Source: Stieleria mannarensis (GTDB lineage: Bacteria > Planctomycetota > Planctomycetia > Pirellulales > Pirellulaceae). From it: 64,000 nucleotides of DNA. Shown here in pieces: positions 56,381 through 64,000 of the stretch. The notes under the pieces were generated by a model that saw only the letters and a list, made by a program, of their open reading frames with translations, did no database searches and had not been told where the DNA came from. The stretch spans positions 124,001-188,000 of the forward strand of contig NZ_JACEHH010000009.1 in the NCBI RefSeq assembly GCF_014154935.1, read 5' to 3'. Position numbers and translations under genes: made by a program. The number at the start of each line of letters is the position of its first letter. The first letter of the stretch is position 1.

Positions 56381-57187
56381 TCAACCGAAAAACCACTCGC
56401 GTTTCGGCGGTCGGCCTTGCGATTGTTGACGATGCATCCAGCCAAGTTTTTGAAAGGCCAGTCGCGTCAAGAACGCGGGGTTGGTCGTCAGATAACGTTT
56501 GGCCAACCGTCTCGGTTCGTGAGCCAGTCGAAACAACCATTCCAGCCCATGGCGTTGCATCCACGGCGGCGCTTGGGCCAGCATGCCGGCGTGAAACGCA
56601 AACGCGGCACCGACGGCAATCAACGGCATATTCAAACGAGACCGCATTTCATAGGCGAACACCTCCTGCCGTGGACAGCCGAGTCCGACGAAACAGATAC
56701 CGGCGCCGCTGGAGTTGATTTCCTCGGCCAACGCGTCGCGCTCCGAAGGTGACAACGTGCGAAACCGACTGGCCCGCGTGCCGGCGATCTGCAATTCCGG
56801 AAACTGGTCTCGCAGCGAATCGGCAAACCGCGTCAACACCTCGTCAGTCGATCCGAACAGAAACACCCCAATCGCTTGTTGTGCCGCGGCGCGGCAAAGC
56901 TTCAGTGTCAAATCGGGGCCGTACACGCGATCGGTCAACCCGCAACCGTGCAACAGATTCAACGCCCATCGAACCGGTTGGCCGTCGGGGCAAACCAGGT
57001 CGAATTGATTCAATCGATACCGGTGCTCCGGATCACCCACCCCGGTCATCACACCATGAACGGCCAGCGCCGTGACCGACATCGGCCGCCGCCCGACCGC
57101 GGCAGCGATCACTTTGTCGATCGCCGACTCGTAATCGATCGCGTCGACCCCGATGCCCAGAACGTTTCGTTTCCCCAGATCGATCAC
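56381..57187 (-). CDS. WecG/TagA/CpsF-family glycosyltransferase
   Basis: The 268-residue GT26 enzyme has LGIGVDAIDYESAIDKVIA, DGQPVRWALNLLHG, FGSTDEVLTRFADSL, FVGLGCPRQEVFAYEM and FAFHAGMLAQAPPWM, then EWLFRLAHEPRRLAKRY. It moves ManNAc-type or similar sugars onto a lipid-linked acceptor. It starts at GTG 57187 and lies in the same direction as the deacetylase and sugar-transferase genes, forming a second glycan operon. Confidence 0.92.
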   Translation of the reverse strand: MIDLGKRNVLGIGVDAIDYESAIDKVIAAAVGRRPMSVTALAVHGVMTGVGDPEHRYRLNQFDLVCPDGQPVRWALNLLHGCGLTDRVYGPDLTLKLCRAAAQQAIGVFLFGSTDEVLTRFADSLRDQFPELQIAGTRASRFRTLSPSERDALAEEINSSGAGICFVGLGCPRQEVFAYEMRSRLNMPLIAVGAAFAFHAGMLAQAPPWMQRHGLEWLFRLAHEPRRLAKRYLTTNPAFLTRLAFQKLGWMHRQQSQGRPPKREWFFG

Positions 57188-57240
57188 GATGGTATTAGAT
57201 TGAATGTCAGACAGAAATAGGGGTACGAAAGGGTGATAAG

Positions 57241-57306
57241 CGTAGCTACGCTCGCCAGAGCGTGGGACCCTAGGGGCGATCCACCTTCTGGCGAAGGTAG
57301 CTATGT
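57241..57306. repeat. dispersed imperfect palindrome, copy 2
   Basis: The arms (TAGCTACGCTCGCCAGA and TCTGGCGAAGGTAGCTA) pair with two mismatches and share most of their sequence with 31586-31650. It overlaps the last few bases of the deacetylase gene, whose stop codon (TAG) lies in the right arm, so it may contribute the stop and the terminator. Confidence 0.88.
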
Positions 57307-58311
57307 AGAACCGGCAATCGCAGTGGATGTGTCGGCCACCTTTTTCACGCGATCGGAATCGGCATCATGCGACCTTAGCTGTCCGATCATGGTTTGAACG
57401 TGGAAGGTTCGGGCGTAGAGCCGAAGTGCCCAGCGGACGAGTTCAAGCTTCTCGGCGCGTGGCAGTTTCATCCCCGGGAAATAGGCCATGTCCGAATCGT
57501 CTTCCCGCCCCAAAACATCCGGCGGGTGCAGCAACAAAGAAGGCGTCGTACCGGTCCAGCGGCAAAGCCGAAACGCGTTGCTCAAGTACGTCCGCGCGGC
57601 GAGTTTCGAAACGCTTGCCAAGAACGTGAAGTAGCTGAAATGGATCGGCGTGCGGACCAGCGGCATCACCGTCACCGGGATCTCCCACAGCTGGCCGGCA
57701 TCGACCCGGCGGCGGAACGGGCGATTCGGATTTCGCATCGCGGCGAATCCTCCGTAGAGTTTCTTCGCCCGCTCTTTTTGCTCGCCTTGGAGCTTGGTGC
57801 GGGCCAGAAAGACGGCGCGGGCGATCGGAGCGACCGAGGTGGGAAAGAGGGAGGCGTCGTAGGCGTAATTCAGCTTTACCAAAACCCGCAACACTTCATC
57901 GGGACACGAGAATCCCGGACCGCGGAACCCCTGGGGATGAACGCCCAACGCCGACACCACCGCGTCGTGCGTCAACGAGATCTCGTCATCGATCTCGTGA
58001 TCCTCCATCGTGTGCATCCAAGGCAGATGATTCATCGAGTGGTTGGCGTACTCGATCGCCTTGAGTGCCCGGAAGGATTCGATCGCTTGGACGTCCGCAT
58101 CGCGACGTAGGTCTCGACCGACCACGAACACGGTCAACGGCAGATCCAGTTCGCCCAAAAGATCGACCATCCGCTCGGCGGCAATCGGCAGGTAGCTGGA
58201 TGCCGATTCCCAATCCTGGCGGCCGGCGGCGCGTAGGTAGGCCCATTTGTTGTCGAAGTCGACCGACAAACTTGCCACGGGCCGTTGCGGGTTGATAGCG
58301 GACGCGTTCAA
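57301..58311 (-). CDS. polysaccharide deacetylase (carbohydrate esterase 4-type)
   Basis: The 336-residue protein has a NodB-like core: SVDFDNKWAYL (acidic metal ligand), YANHSMNHLPWMHTM (H-x3-H), FRGPGFSCPDEVLR (the R motif) and DASLFPTSVAP. It should remove N-acetyl groups from an exopolysaccharide or O-glycan. The start is TTG 58311 with GAGGAC about 5 nt upstream. The stop codon lies inside a dispersed palindromic element (57241-57306). Confidence 0.86.
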   Translation of the reverse strand: MNASAINPQRPVASLSVDFDNKWAYLRAAGRQDWESASSYLPIAAERMVDLLGELDLPLTVFVVGRDLRRDADVQAIESFRALKAIEYANHSMNHLPWMHTMEDHEIDDEISLTHDAVVSALGVHPQGFRGPGFSCPDEVLRVLVKLNYAYDASLFPTSVAPIARAVFLARTKLQGEQKERAKKLYGGFAAMRNPNRPFRRRVDAGQLWEIPVTVMPLVRTPIHFSYFTFLASVSKLAARTYLSNAFRLCRWTGTTPSLLLHPPDVLGREDDSDMAYFPGMKLPRAEKLELVRWALRLYARTFHVQTMIGQLRSHDADSDRVKKVADTSTAIAGST

Positions 58312-58380
58312 CCGTGTCCTCCGTCAAACGAAAGATCCTGTGAAAGAATCCGTTTCAGGTCGCGCCGCGGTCGCATCGTT

Positions 58381-59628
58381 CTATTCACCACCGCGTCCGG
58401 TCAACGGCACCAACGCGGTCCGGGCGATCAGATGCAAATCCCGCCACAGGTCGTTGCGGTCGACATATTGCAAATCCATCCGCATCCAGTCGTCAAAGGT
58501 CTCCGCGGCCGCCTTGTTGACCTGCCAATAACACGTCATCCCCGGCGGCACATCCAATCGACGGCGTTGCCAATGATTGCAGGCGCGACTTTCGTGCCAC
58601 GGCAGGGGCCGCGGACCGACTAGCGACATGTCACCGCGCAGCACGTTGATGAACTGGGGCAACTCGTCGATACAGGTCCGACGCAAGAAATGACCGATCG
58701 GCGTAACGCGGGGATCGTGTTTGATTTTAAAGGCGGGACCGTCGCGATGGCTTTTGTCTCTCAATTCGGACTGCCGACTTTCGGCGTCGACGACCATGGT
58801 TCGCATCTTGTAGATCGTGAACGGGTTGCCGTGCAGTCCCTCGCGTGTCTGTTTAAAAAATGCCGGCCCGGGGCTGGTCAGTTTGACCGCAACCGCGGCG
58901 ACGACCAACAACGGGCTGACCAAGAATAACCCGACCGATGCGCCGACGATGTCGATGGCACGTTTGAACAAGCGACGCTGGGGCGACCGATTCGGCAACG
59001 GATCCTCATGCGTCACCAAGGCATCCGCCACCTCCGCTCGCATCTGCGCCCTGCCGGAATCCGACTCGTTCGCCGGCGATCGCACCGAGGGCGAACGTGG
59101 TTGAACCGCCAAACCCGTTGCCTCGTTGGCACCGTGATCGACGCGCAGCCAAGTGAATTCGGACGCGTCGTCCCGTCGTTGACCGCTCGCCCCGGTGGGG
59201 AGATCGCCATCGTGATCCGGGGCAAAGCCTTCGGGGTCATGAACACGCAGCGAAAGCGTGGCGCCAATGTTTCGCGCCTCGCAGAGACTGGAAAGTCGAT
59301 CCAACACGGCACGTCCGCCCATTTCCGGCGTATCGACCAGCAACACGCCGAATTGGTGGTTCCCAAGGTCCGCCTTCTGATCGGTCAAGCGAACGTTGCG
59401 GTGCAGAATGCGGATCAGATCACCGCGACGCGAGGCGAATTTGCGCCCCCCGGCCATTCGGATCGTGACGATGCAGAATGGGATCGATCGGCGTGTCGCG
59501 CGGATTCGCTCACGCGTCACCTCACGATTGAATTCCGTCTTGGTCAACAACAGCGAATCGCCATCCCGGAGGACCGAGTTTCGAAACGACACGCGTTTGA
59601 TCAGGGCGTTTAGCACGGTGGATTCCAC
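58381..59628 (-). CDS. sugar transferase with N-terminal degenerate GGDEF-like domain
   Basis: The 415-residue protein has a C-terminal undecaprenyl-phosphate sugar phosphotransferase domain: RAIDIVGASVGLFLVSPLLVV (one helix), TIYKMRTMVVDAESRQSELR, FLRRTCIDELPQFINVLR and SLVGPRPLP. The N-terminal part (residues about 40-150) resembles a GGDEF domain with the motif changed to GNHQF in LGNHQFGVLLVDTP, so it is likely inactive and may be regulatory. Start GTG 59628. First gene of the operon with deacetylase and WecG-like enzymes. Confidence 0.87.
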   Translation of the reverse strand: MESTVLNALIKRVSFRNSVLRDGDSLLLTKTEFNREVTRERIRATRRSIPFCIVTIRMAGGRKFASRRGDLIRILHRNVRLTDQKADLGNHQFGVLLVDTPEMGGRAVLDRLSSLCEARNIGATLSLRVHDPEGFAPDHDGDLPTGASGQRRDDASEFTWLRVDHGANEATGLAVQPRSPSVRSPANESDSGRAQMRAEVADALVTHEDPLPNRSPQRRLFKRAIDIVGASVGLFLVSPLLVVAAVAVKLTSPGPAFFKQTREGLHGNPFTIYKMRTMVVDAESRQSELRDKSHRDGPAFKIKHDPRVTPIGHFLRRTCIDELPQFINVLRGDMSLVGPRPLPWHESRACNHWQRRRLDVPPGMTCYWQVNKAAAETFDDWMRMDLQYVDRNDLWRDLHLIARTALVPLTGRGGE

Positions 59629-60050
59629 ACTCGTCTCACACGGCCATCTTCTGTGAACCGCGAGGCTTCTTGAAAAAACAGGTCGTCGGCAACGGTCATC
59701 CAGCGTCGCCTTGCGTCAATGTCTACGTTCCGGTCAGTTTTCGCATTCGTTTGGTCGCGGGAGCCGCCAGGGCTATCGGTCCCCCCCGGGGCGGCGGCAC
59801 TGCGCCAATGCGAAACTCTTGGCGCGTTCCGCTACCCGCAGTTCAAGCTGCGGCGGACTGGTAGGCTAGTTATCCGGTCCAATCCGTCCAGGCGGTTTTC
59901 AGGCAATCATATTTGTAGTAGACCGAACGGCGAAAGTGGTGATTGTTGCACCGATTCTTACGGTTCGGATTTTTCGGTAACCTTAGGCAACGCGAAATGT
60001 CCATTCGAAACACCTACCACTTTCTCGGTTGATTCCAAAAGAGGGTCACT
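59629..60050. other. intergenic region between divergent genes
   Basis: About 420 bp between the sugar transferase (minus) and methyltransferase (plus) contain copy 2 of a dispersed element (59763-59838), a C-rich tract and no convincing gene. Confidence 0.55.
59763..59838. repeat. dispersed intergenic element, copy 2
   Basis: Matches 33421-33494: the final 30 bp differ at one position (TGCGAAACTCTTGGCGCGTT versus TGCGAAACTCTTGGCGAGTT at the start of the block). Confidence 0.8.
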
Positions 60051-60767
60051 TTGAACACATCCCAGCCACACGATGCGTCCGTTTTGTCACGCACCCTTGA
60101 GCCAGAGCCGATGGACGATGCCACGGAGGTCCAGGAGTATCAGCAAATGGACCACCAAGGCGTCAATGCAGCCTTTGTCGACGACTTGATTGCCGGGGGG
60201 GGCGTCGGACCGCGAGTGATCGATCTGGGCTGCGGAACGGCGCTGATCCCCGTCTTGCTGTGTCAAAAACGGAGCGACGTCGAAGTGGTGGGCGTCGACA
60301 GTTCGGTCGAAATGCTGGAAGCGGCGCGGATCGAGATCGAATTGGGATCGGTGACCGGCCGAGTCCATCTGGAACACGCCGATTGCAAAGTTCTCGAAGG
60401 GTTCCAGGACGCGGCGGCCGACACCGTGATCTCCAACACGATGTTGCATCACGTCGCCGAACCGGCGCGGGTGGTCGCCCAGGCGATGCGTGTTTTGGCT
60501 CCCGGTGGGCGTCTGTTCCTGCGCGATTTGGTTCGTCCGGCGACCGAAGCCGAGGTCGAATCGCTGGTCGCCCTGCATGCCGAGGACGAGACCGAATACG
60601 CCCGACAGTTGCTTCGCCAATCCCTTCATGCCGCACTGACCGTCGACGAAATCACGACCATCGCCGCCGCACACGGCATTCCGGGCACAGCGATCCGAAT
60701 GACCAGTGACCGGCACTGGACCCTCGATTGGATCAAACCCGAAGCGGTGGAACGCAGCGGAGATTGA
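60051..60767 (+). CDS. class I SAM-dependent methyltransferase
   Basis: The 238-residue protein has VIDLGCGTALIPVLL (motif I, about residue 58), VVGVDSSVEMLEAARI (motif II), DAAADTVISNTMLHHV (motif III) and LAPGGRLFLRDLVRP (motif IV), a Rossmann methyltransferase of the UbiE/COQ5 or Methyltransf_11/25 type. The substrate is unknown. TTG 60051 has GAGGG 5 nt upstream; ATG 60111 would shorten it by 20 residues. It stands just before the haloperoxidase-like gene but a separate promoter is likely in between. Confidence 0.85.
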   Translation: MNTSQPHDASVLSRTLEPEPMDDATEVQEYQQMDHQGVNAAFVDDLIAGGGVGPRVIDLGCGTALIPVLLCQKRSDVEVVGVDSSVEMLEAARIEIELGSVTGRVHLEHADCKVLEGFQDAAADTVISNTMLHHVAEPARVVAQAMRVLAPGGRLFLRDLVRPATEAEVESLVALHAEDETEYARQLLRQSLHAALTVDEITTIAAAHGIPGTAIRMTSDRHWTLDWIKPEAVERSGD

Positions 60768-60800
60768 TCTGATCCCGCGAGCGTGCAGCCCCACGCCATT

Positions 60801-60826
60801 TTGAGCGTGCGTTTTGTCATTATAAT
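60801..60826 (+). promoter_or_regulatory. candidate sigma-70-like promoter for the haloperoxidase-like gene
   Basis: A perfect TATAAT (60821-60826) lies 43 nt before the ATG. The -35 is poor: TTGAGC (60801-60806) gives only a 14-bp spacer, TTTTGA (60799-60804) gives 16. Confidence 0.5.
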
Positions 60827-60868
60827 CAGGGTCAGGTTTTGCAACGTGTCGATGTGAAGGGGCCGTCG

Positions 60869-63367
60869 ATGGGAAAGCTAATGAGAGACGCTCTTTCAAA
60901 ACGACGGTCCTACCGACGGTCCTGCCGACGGCGGGGACGATTGGAACCACTGGCCAAACGGATGCTGCTCGCCGGAGACCTGCAAAGTCCCTACCAGCCG
61001 CGCGATGTCAACTTGGACTTGCAGGTCTCGGAACTCGACGCGCTGGCAGTGATCGACTTGCTCCGCGACCAGTCGACGCCTGAACTCGGTGCCGGCTTTT
61101 TCCCCGACGTCACCGGAAACGGGCAAATCACGCCCCATGACGTGCTGCTGGTGATCAACGAATTGATCGACGATGACCCCGCGATCGCGTCGCGGTTGAT
61201 CCATGATTCGGGATTCGCCGGCAGCGCGAATTACGATCTGGTGACCAACGCGCCGGGGATCGAAATCTGGGCCTCGGAGTTTCTCGACGAAATCGAGTTG
61301 ACGATCGACGGCACCTCCTTTGATGATCTGGCCGGGTTCGAAGTCGACGGCCGACTGGTGCTTTCCGACGACGACATCGACGGCCTGGTTTCCGGACATC
61401 TGCAAGATGGCGACCACCAAGTCGCGATCTCGATTCCAGGCCGCAACGCATCGATCGACTTCACCCTGTCGATCGATCGGACCGTCCCCACGCCGGTGCT
61501 GGATGCCGACGACGGCCGATTGCGGCTGCGACAGCGAAGTGTTGAGTTTCTATTTGACGAACCGTTGGCCCCCGAAGCGATCGCCGAAAGCAACTCTGCG
61601 GTCGAAGTGACCTCCGGCGGCAACGTGATTGATTCGGTTCCGATCGAAGCGATCACGCAGGACGCGACGCATCGATTGACGCTCAGATTCGCCGACAAGC
61701 TCAATGACGGAGAATACCGCATCACCCTGTCACCACGTCTTTGCGACTTGGCCGGCAATGAAATCTCATCGGATCCATTCCCGCTGCTGGTCCATCAAAC
61801 CGCCGACTTGGTCATGGATCCGCAATCGCAATTTGTGACAGTCTCGACGGCGGACCCGACCATCTCGGTGCGTTGGGACGTTGCGACGCAAAAGGGGGTT
61901 GTGGCGACCTCTCCCGGACCGACCGTCGCTTCGCGCGCCTACGCCATGGTCCACACCGCGATGTTCGACGCTTGGTCGGCCTACAATGCCGACGCGGTCT
62001 CGACGGTCAACCAGGACGTGTTGCAGCGACCGGCCAATGAAAATACCGATGCGAACAAGGCCCAGGCGATGAGCCATGCGGCCTATCGAGTGCTGTCGGA
62101 CTTGTTCCCCGAAGCCCAGCAGATCTTTGACGATTTGATGGTCGATTTGGGTTACGACCGCGACAACGATTCGACCGACGTGACCACGCCTGCGGGCATC
62201 GGAAATGTGATGGCCGCAGAGCTCCTGCAGATCCGTCACGCCGATGGTTCCAACCAGCTCGGCGACAGCCCGGACGGGGTTTCCGGCGTCAAGTATTCCA
62301 ACGTGACCGAGTACGCTCCGCTCAACCCCGTCGGGCAAACCGACGTGATCGGTGCTTGGACCCCGGAGTACGTGCCGATCGATGCCACCGCCGCAACGGC
62401 CATCCGTGAACAAAGCTTCTTGACACCCCACTGGTCGGACGTCACGCCGTTTAGTTTGACGACGGCATCCCAGTTTCGCCCCGAGCCGCCCGAGCCGTTC
62501 TTGTTGGTCGACGGCGCGGTGGATCTGGACACCCAAACCATCACGCTGGCCGATCAGTCCGTGATGACGATTGATCGCTCGTTGATCGGAACGGTCATTA
62601 ACCCCGACTTTATCGCTCAAGCCCAGCGGGTCATCGACGCCAGTGGCGGTTTGACCGACCGTCAAAAGTTGATCGCCGAGTTCTGGGAAGACGCGGGAAG
62701 CACGTCGTTTCCACCCGGCACTTGGATGAGCTTTGGACAATTCCTGTCTGGCCGAGACGAACACTCGTTGGACCAGGACGCCGGGTTGTTCTTCGCCCTT
62801 TCCAATGCGGTCTTTGATGCCGGCATCGCCACGTGGGAAGCCAAGGCGTTTTACGATTATGCCCGCCCGGTCCGCGTCATCCGAGAACTGGGTGAATTGG
62901 GACTGATCGGCCAATTTCATCAGGCCTCGGGAACCTACCGGATCGACGTTTGGTCGCCACAGACCGGTACGACCCAATCGATTCCGGCAACGGAGTTTCT
63001 GACCTACCAAACGCCCGGCAGCGATCCCTCCCCGCCGTTTGCCGAATACACTTCCGGGCACAGCAGTTTTAGTGCGGCCGGCGCGACGATCTTGGAACGG
63101 TTTGCGGGATCGCCAGAATTCGGTGGGGAAGTCACCTTTGACACCGGCGAATCACGTTTCCAACCCGGCGCCGTCCCCGCAGCACCGGTGACGCTGCAGT
63201 GGTCGACGTTCCGCGAGGCGGCTGATGAAGCGGGCCTGTCTCGCATCTATGGAGGGATTCACTTTGACGACGGAGATCTGCAAGGCCGAAAACTCGGCAA
63301 CGACATCGGTATGGCCGTCTGGCAGCGGGCTCAACAATACATCGACGGCACGGTCGGTTCGTCGTAG
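60869..63367 (+). CDS. secreted vanadium-dependent haloperoxidase/PAP2-like protein with LEPR-XLL and dockerin-like N-terminus
   Basis: The 832-residue protein begins with a very basic stretch and RGRLEPLAKRMLLAGD (25-37), the LEPR-XLL motif of planctomycete exported proteins. Two calcium-type helices of a dockerin I-like segment follow (NLDLQVSELDALAVIDLL; DVTGNGQITPHDVLLVINEL). Residues about 115-300 form Ig/CHU-like beta domains. The C-terminal half has the vanadate/PAP2 motifs: K659-x6-R666-P667, SGHS with H731, and R792-x5-H798. It could oxidise halides or act as a phosphatase outside the cell. Start ATG 60869 has AAGGGG upstream. Confidence 0.85.
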   Translation: MGKLMRDALSKRRSYRRSCRRRGRLEPLAKRMLLAGDLQSPYQPRDVNLDLQVSELDALAVIDLLRDQSTPELGAGFFPDVTGNGQITPHDVLLVINELIDDDPAIASRLIHDSGFAGSANYDLVTNAPGIEIWASEFLDEIELTIDGTSFDDLAGFEVDGRLVLSDDDIDGLVSGHLQDGDHQVAISIPGRNASIDFTLSIDRTVPTPVLDADDGRLRLRQRSVEFLFDEPLAPEAIAESNSAVEVTSGGNVIDSVPIEAITQDATHRLTLRFADKLNDGEYRITLSPRLCDLAGNEISSDPFPLLVHQTADLVMDPQSQFVTVSTADPTISVRWDVATQKGVVATSPGPTVASRAYAMVHTAMFDAWSAYNADAVSTVNQDVLQRPANENTDANKAQAMSHAAYRVLSDLFPEAQQIFDDLMVDLGYDRDNDSTDVTTPAGIGNVMAAELLQIRHADGSNQLGDSPDGVSGVKYSNVTEYAPLNPVGQTDVIGAWTPEYVPIDATAATAIREQSFLTPHWSDVTPFSLTTASQFRPEPPEPFLLVDGAVDLDTQTITLADQSVMTIDRSLIGTVINPDFIAQAQRVIDASGGLTDRQKLIAEFWEDAGSTSFPPGTWMSFGQFLSGRDEHSLDQDAGLFFALSNAVFDAGIATWEAKAFYDYARPVRVIRELGELGLIGQFHQASGTYRIDVWSPQTGTTQSIPATEFLTYQTPGSDPSPPFAEYTSGHSSFSAAGATILERFAGSPEFGGEVTFDTGESRFQPGAVPAAPVTLQWSTFREAADEAGLSRIYGGIHFDDGDLQGRKLGNDIGMAVWQRAQQYIDGTVGSS

Positions 63368-63472
63368 TGCCGGATGGGACTTTGGTCGTTATCGCTCCGC
63401 CGGCGGATTAAGGATCATTCGGAACGGTTCACGCCTAAGACGTCTGCCCCACCCCCCAGCGATCAATCCCTG

Positions 63473-63499
63473 TTGACCGGAGCCCCGATCCACTAGGAT
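63473..63499 (+). promoter_or_regulatory. weak promoter candidate for lepA
   Basis: TTGACC and TAGGAT are separated by 15 bp, 48 bp ahead of the lepA start. The spacer is short, so the call is tentative. Confidence 0.25.
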
Positions 63500-63546
63500 T
63501 GGAGATCGGCTTCTTCCTACCGCTTTTTGTCGCAAGACCCCGGCGT

Positions 63547-64000
63547 ATGAAACAAATTCGCAATTTTTGCATCATTGCCCATATTGATCACGGAAAATCG
63601 ACCCTGGCCGACCGGCTGATCCAGGCCTGTGGCGGGGTCACCCAACGTGAATTCCATGACCAGATGCTCGATTCGATGGACATCGAACGCGAGCGTGGGA
63701 TCACGATCAAGAGCAACACGATCACGCTGGCCTACACCGCCAAAGACGGCCAGGATTATCAATTGAATTTGATCGATACGCCCGGGCACGTGGATTTTTC
63801 CCACGAAGTCCGACGCTCGTTGATGGCCTGCGAAGGTGCCTTGATGGTCGTCGACGCGTCGCAAGGTGTCGAGGCTCAGACGGTGGCCAATCTGTACTTG
63901 GCGATGGAGTACGATCTGGAGATGCTGCCGGTGATCAACAAGATCGATCTGCCGGCGGCGGACGTCGATCGGGTCCGCGAAGAAATCGACTCGGACCTGG
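63547..64000 (+). CDS. lepA: translation elongation factor 4 (LepA), 5' part
   Basis: The gene is open to the right edge (151 codons visible). It begins [20 protein letters not shown] (G1), followed by [16 protein letters not shown] (G2), [16 protein letters not shown] (G3) and [13 protein letters not shown] (G4). LepA is a ribosome-dependent GTPase that back-translocates or aids translation under stress. ATG start. The full gene should be about 600 codons. Confidence 0.96.
   Translation, partial: MKQIRNFCIIAHIDHGKSTLADRLIQACGGVTQREFHDQMLDSMDIERERGITIKSNTITLAYTAKDGQDYQLNLIDTPGHVDFSHEVRRSLMACEGALMVVDASQGVEAQTVANLYLAMEYDLEMLPVINKIDLPAADVDRVREEIDSDL

Noticed and set aside
1-64000. Prophage, transposase, rRNA or tRNA genes
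   Set aside because: I looked for integrase, transposase and RNA signatures and saw none in the window.

Overview
The window is about 60% GC, has no rRNA or tRNA that I can see, and most likely comes from a planctomycete of the Pirellulaceae type (Rhodopirellula, Stieleria and relatives). The evidence is gene content: a secreted protein with the planctomycete N-terminal LEPR-XLL sorting motif and a dockerin-like segment, BatA/vWA/DUF58/transglutaminase membrane proteins, soluble Ser/Thr kinase fusions, an ABC permease-CPBP protease fusion, and many low-complexity or palindromic intergenic repeats. The genus assignment is inference.

Region 1 (1-18090, all minus strand) is one long exopolysaccharide operon of the Wzx/Wzy type. 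In transcription order it encodes a BY-kinase/chain-length regulator (Wzc-like), a WbaP-like initiating phosphoglycosyltransferase, two GDP-mannose 4,6-dehydratase paralogues, a flippase (Wzx), two GT4 glycosyltransferases, a Wzy-like polymerase, an acyltransferase-3 protein, two more GT4 enzymes, a pyruvyltransferase, a WcaF-like acetyltransferase and a nitroreductase-family protein that runs off the left edge. Several junctions are 4-nt ATGA/GTGA overlaps, so the genes are probably translationally coupled. The operon is preceded by a gene-free stretch of about 1.25 kb.

Region 2 (19349-38187) holds housekeeping and envelope genes: dnaX with a strong A10 slippage site, an ABC exporter with a fused CPBP protease, a BRCT-like/MerR/TPR regulator, a BatA + vWA/GATase-like membrane pair with an M28 glutaminyl-cyclase-like peptidase, sthA, and a Wza-like export protein with a Pro/Ala-rich secreted partner.

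Region 3 (38404-44599) is the most unusual part. An FHA-EAL protein (minus) diverges from a two-gene plus-strand operon coding for a winged-helix AAA+ ATPase and a 1076-residue fusion of a Ser/Thr kinase to a tubulin/FtsZ-like GTPase domain. Planctomycetes generally lack FtsZ, so a kinase-tethered tubulin-like protein next to a phosphothreonine reader is a good candidate for an undescribed signalling or cytoskeletal system.

Region 4 (44628-56232) has a sensorless histidine kinase, a small conserved protein, an orphan type II secretion F-like protein, a c-type cytochrome-like protein, a response regulator-HDOD protein preceded by an overlapping 26-codon ORF, a transglutaminase/DUF58 pair, and an LhgO-ABC transporter operon. 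Region 5 (56381-64000) has a second small glycan operon (sugar transferase with a degenerate GGDEF-like domain, polysaccharide deacetylase, WecG/TagA transferase), a methyltransferase, a LEPR-XLL vanadium haloperoxidase-like protein and the start of lepA.

Repeats recur between genes: tandem 7-, 16-, 18-, 19- and 26-bp arrays, at least two dispersed imperfect-palindrome families with copies tens of kilobases apart, and several hairpins that may act as terminators.
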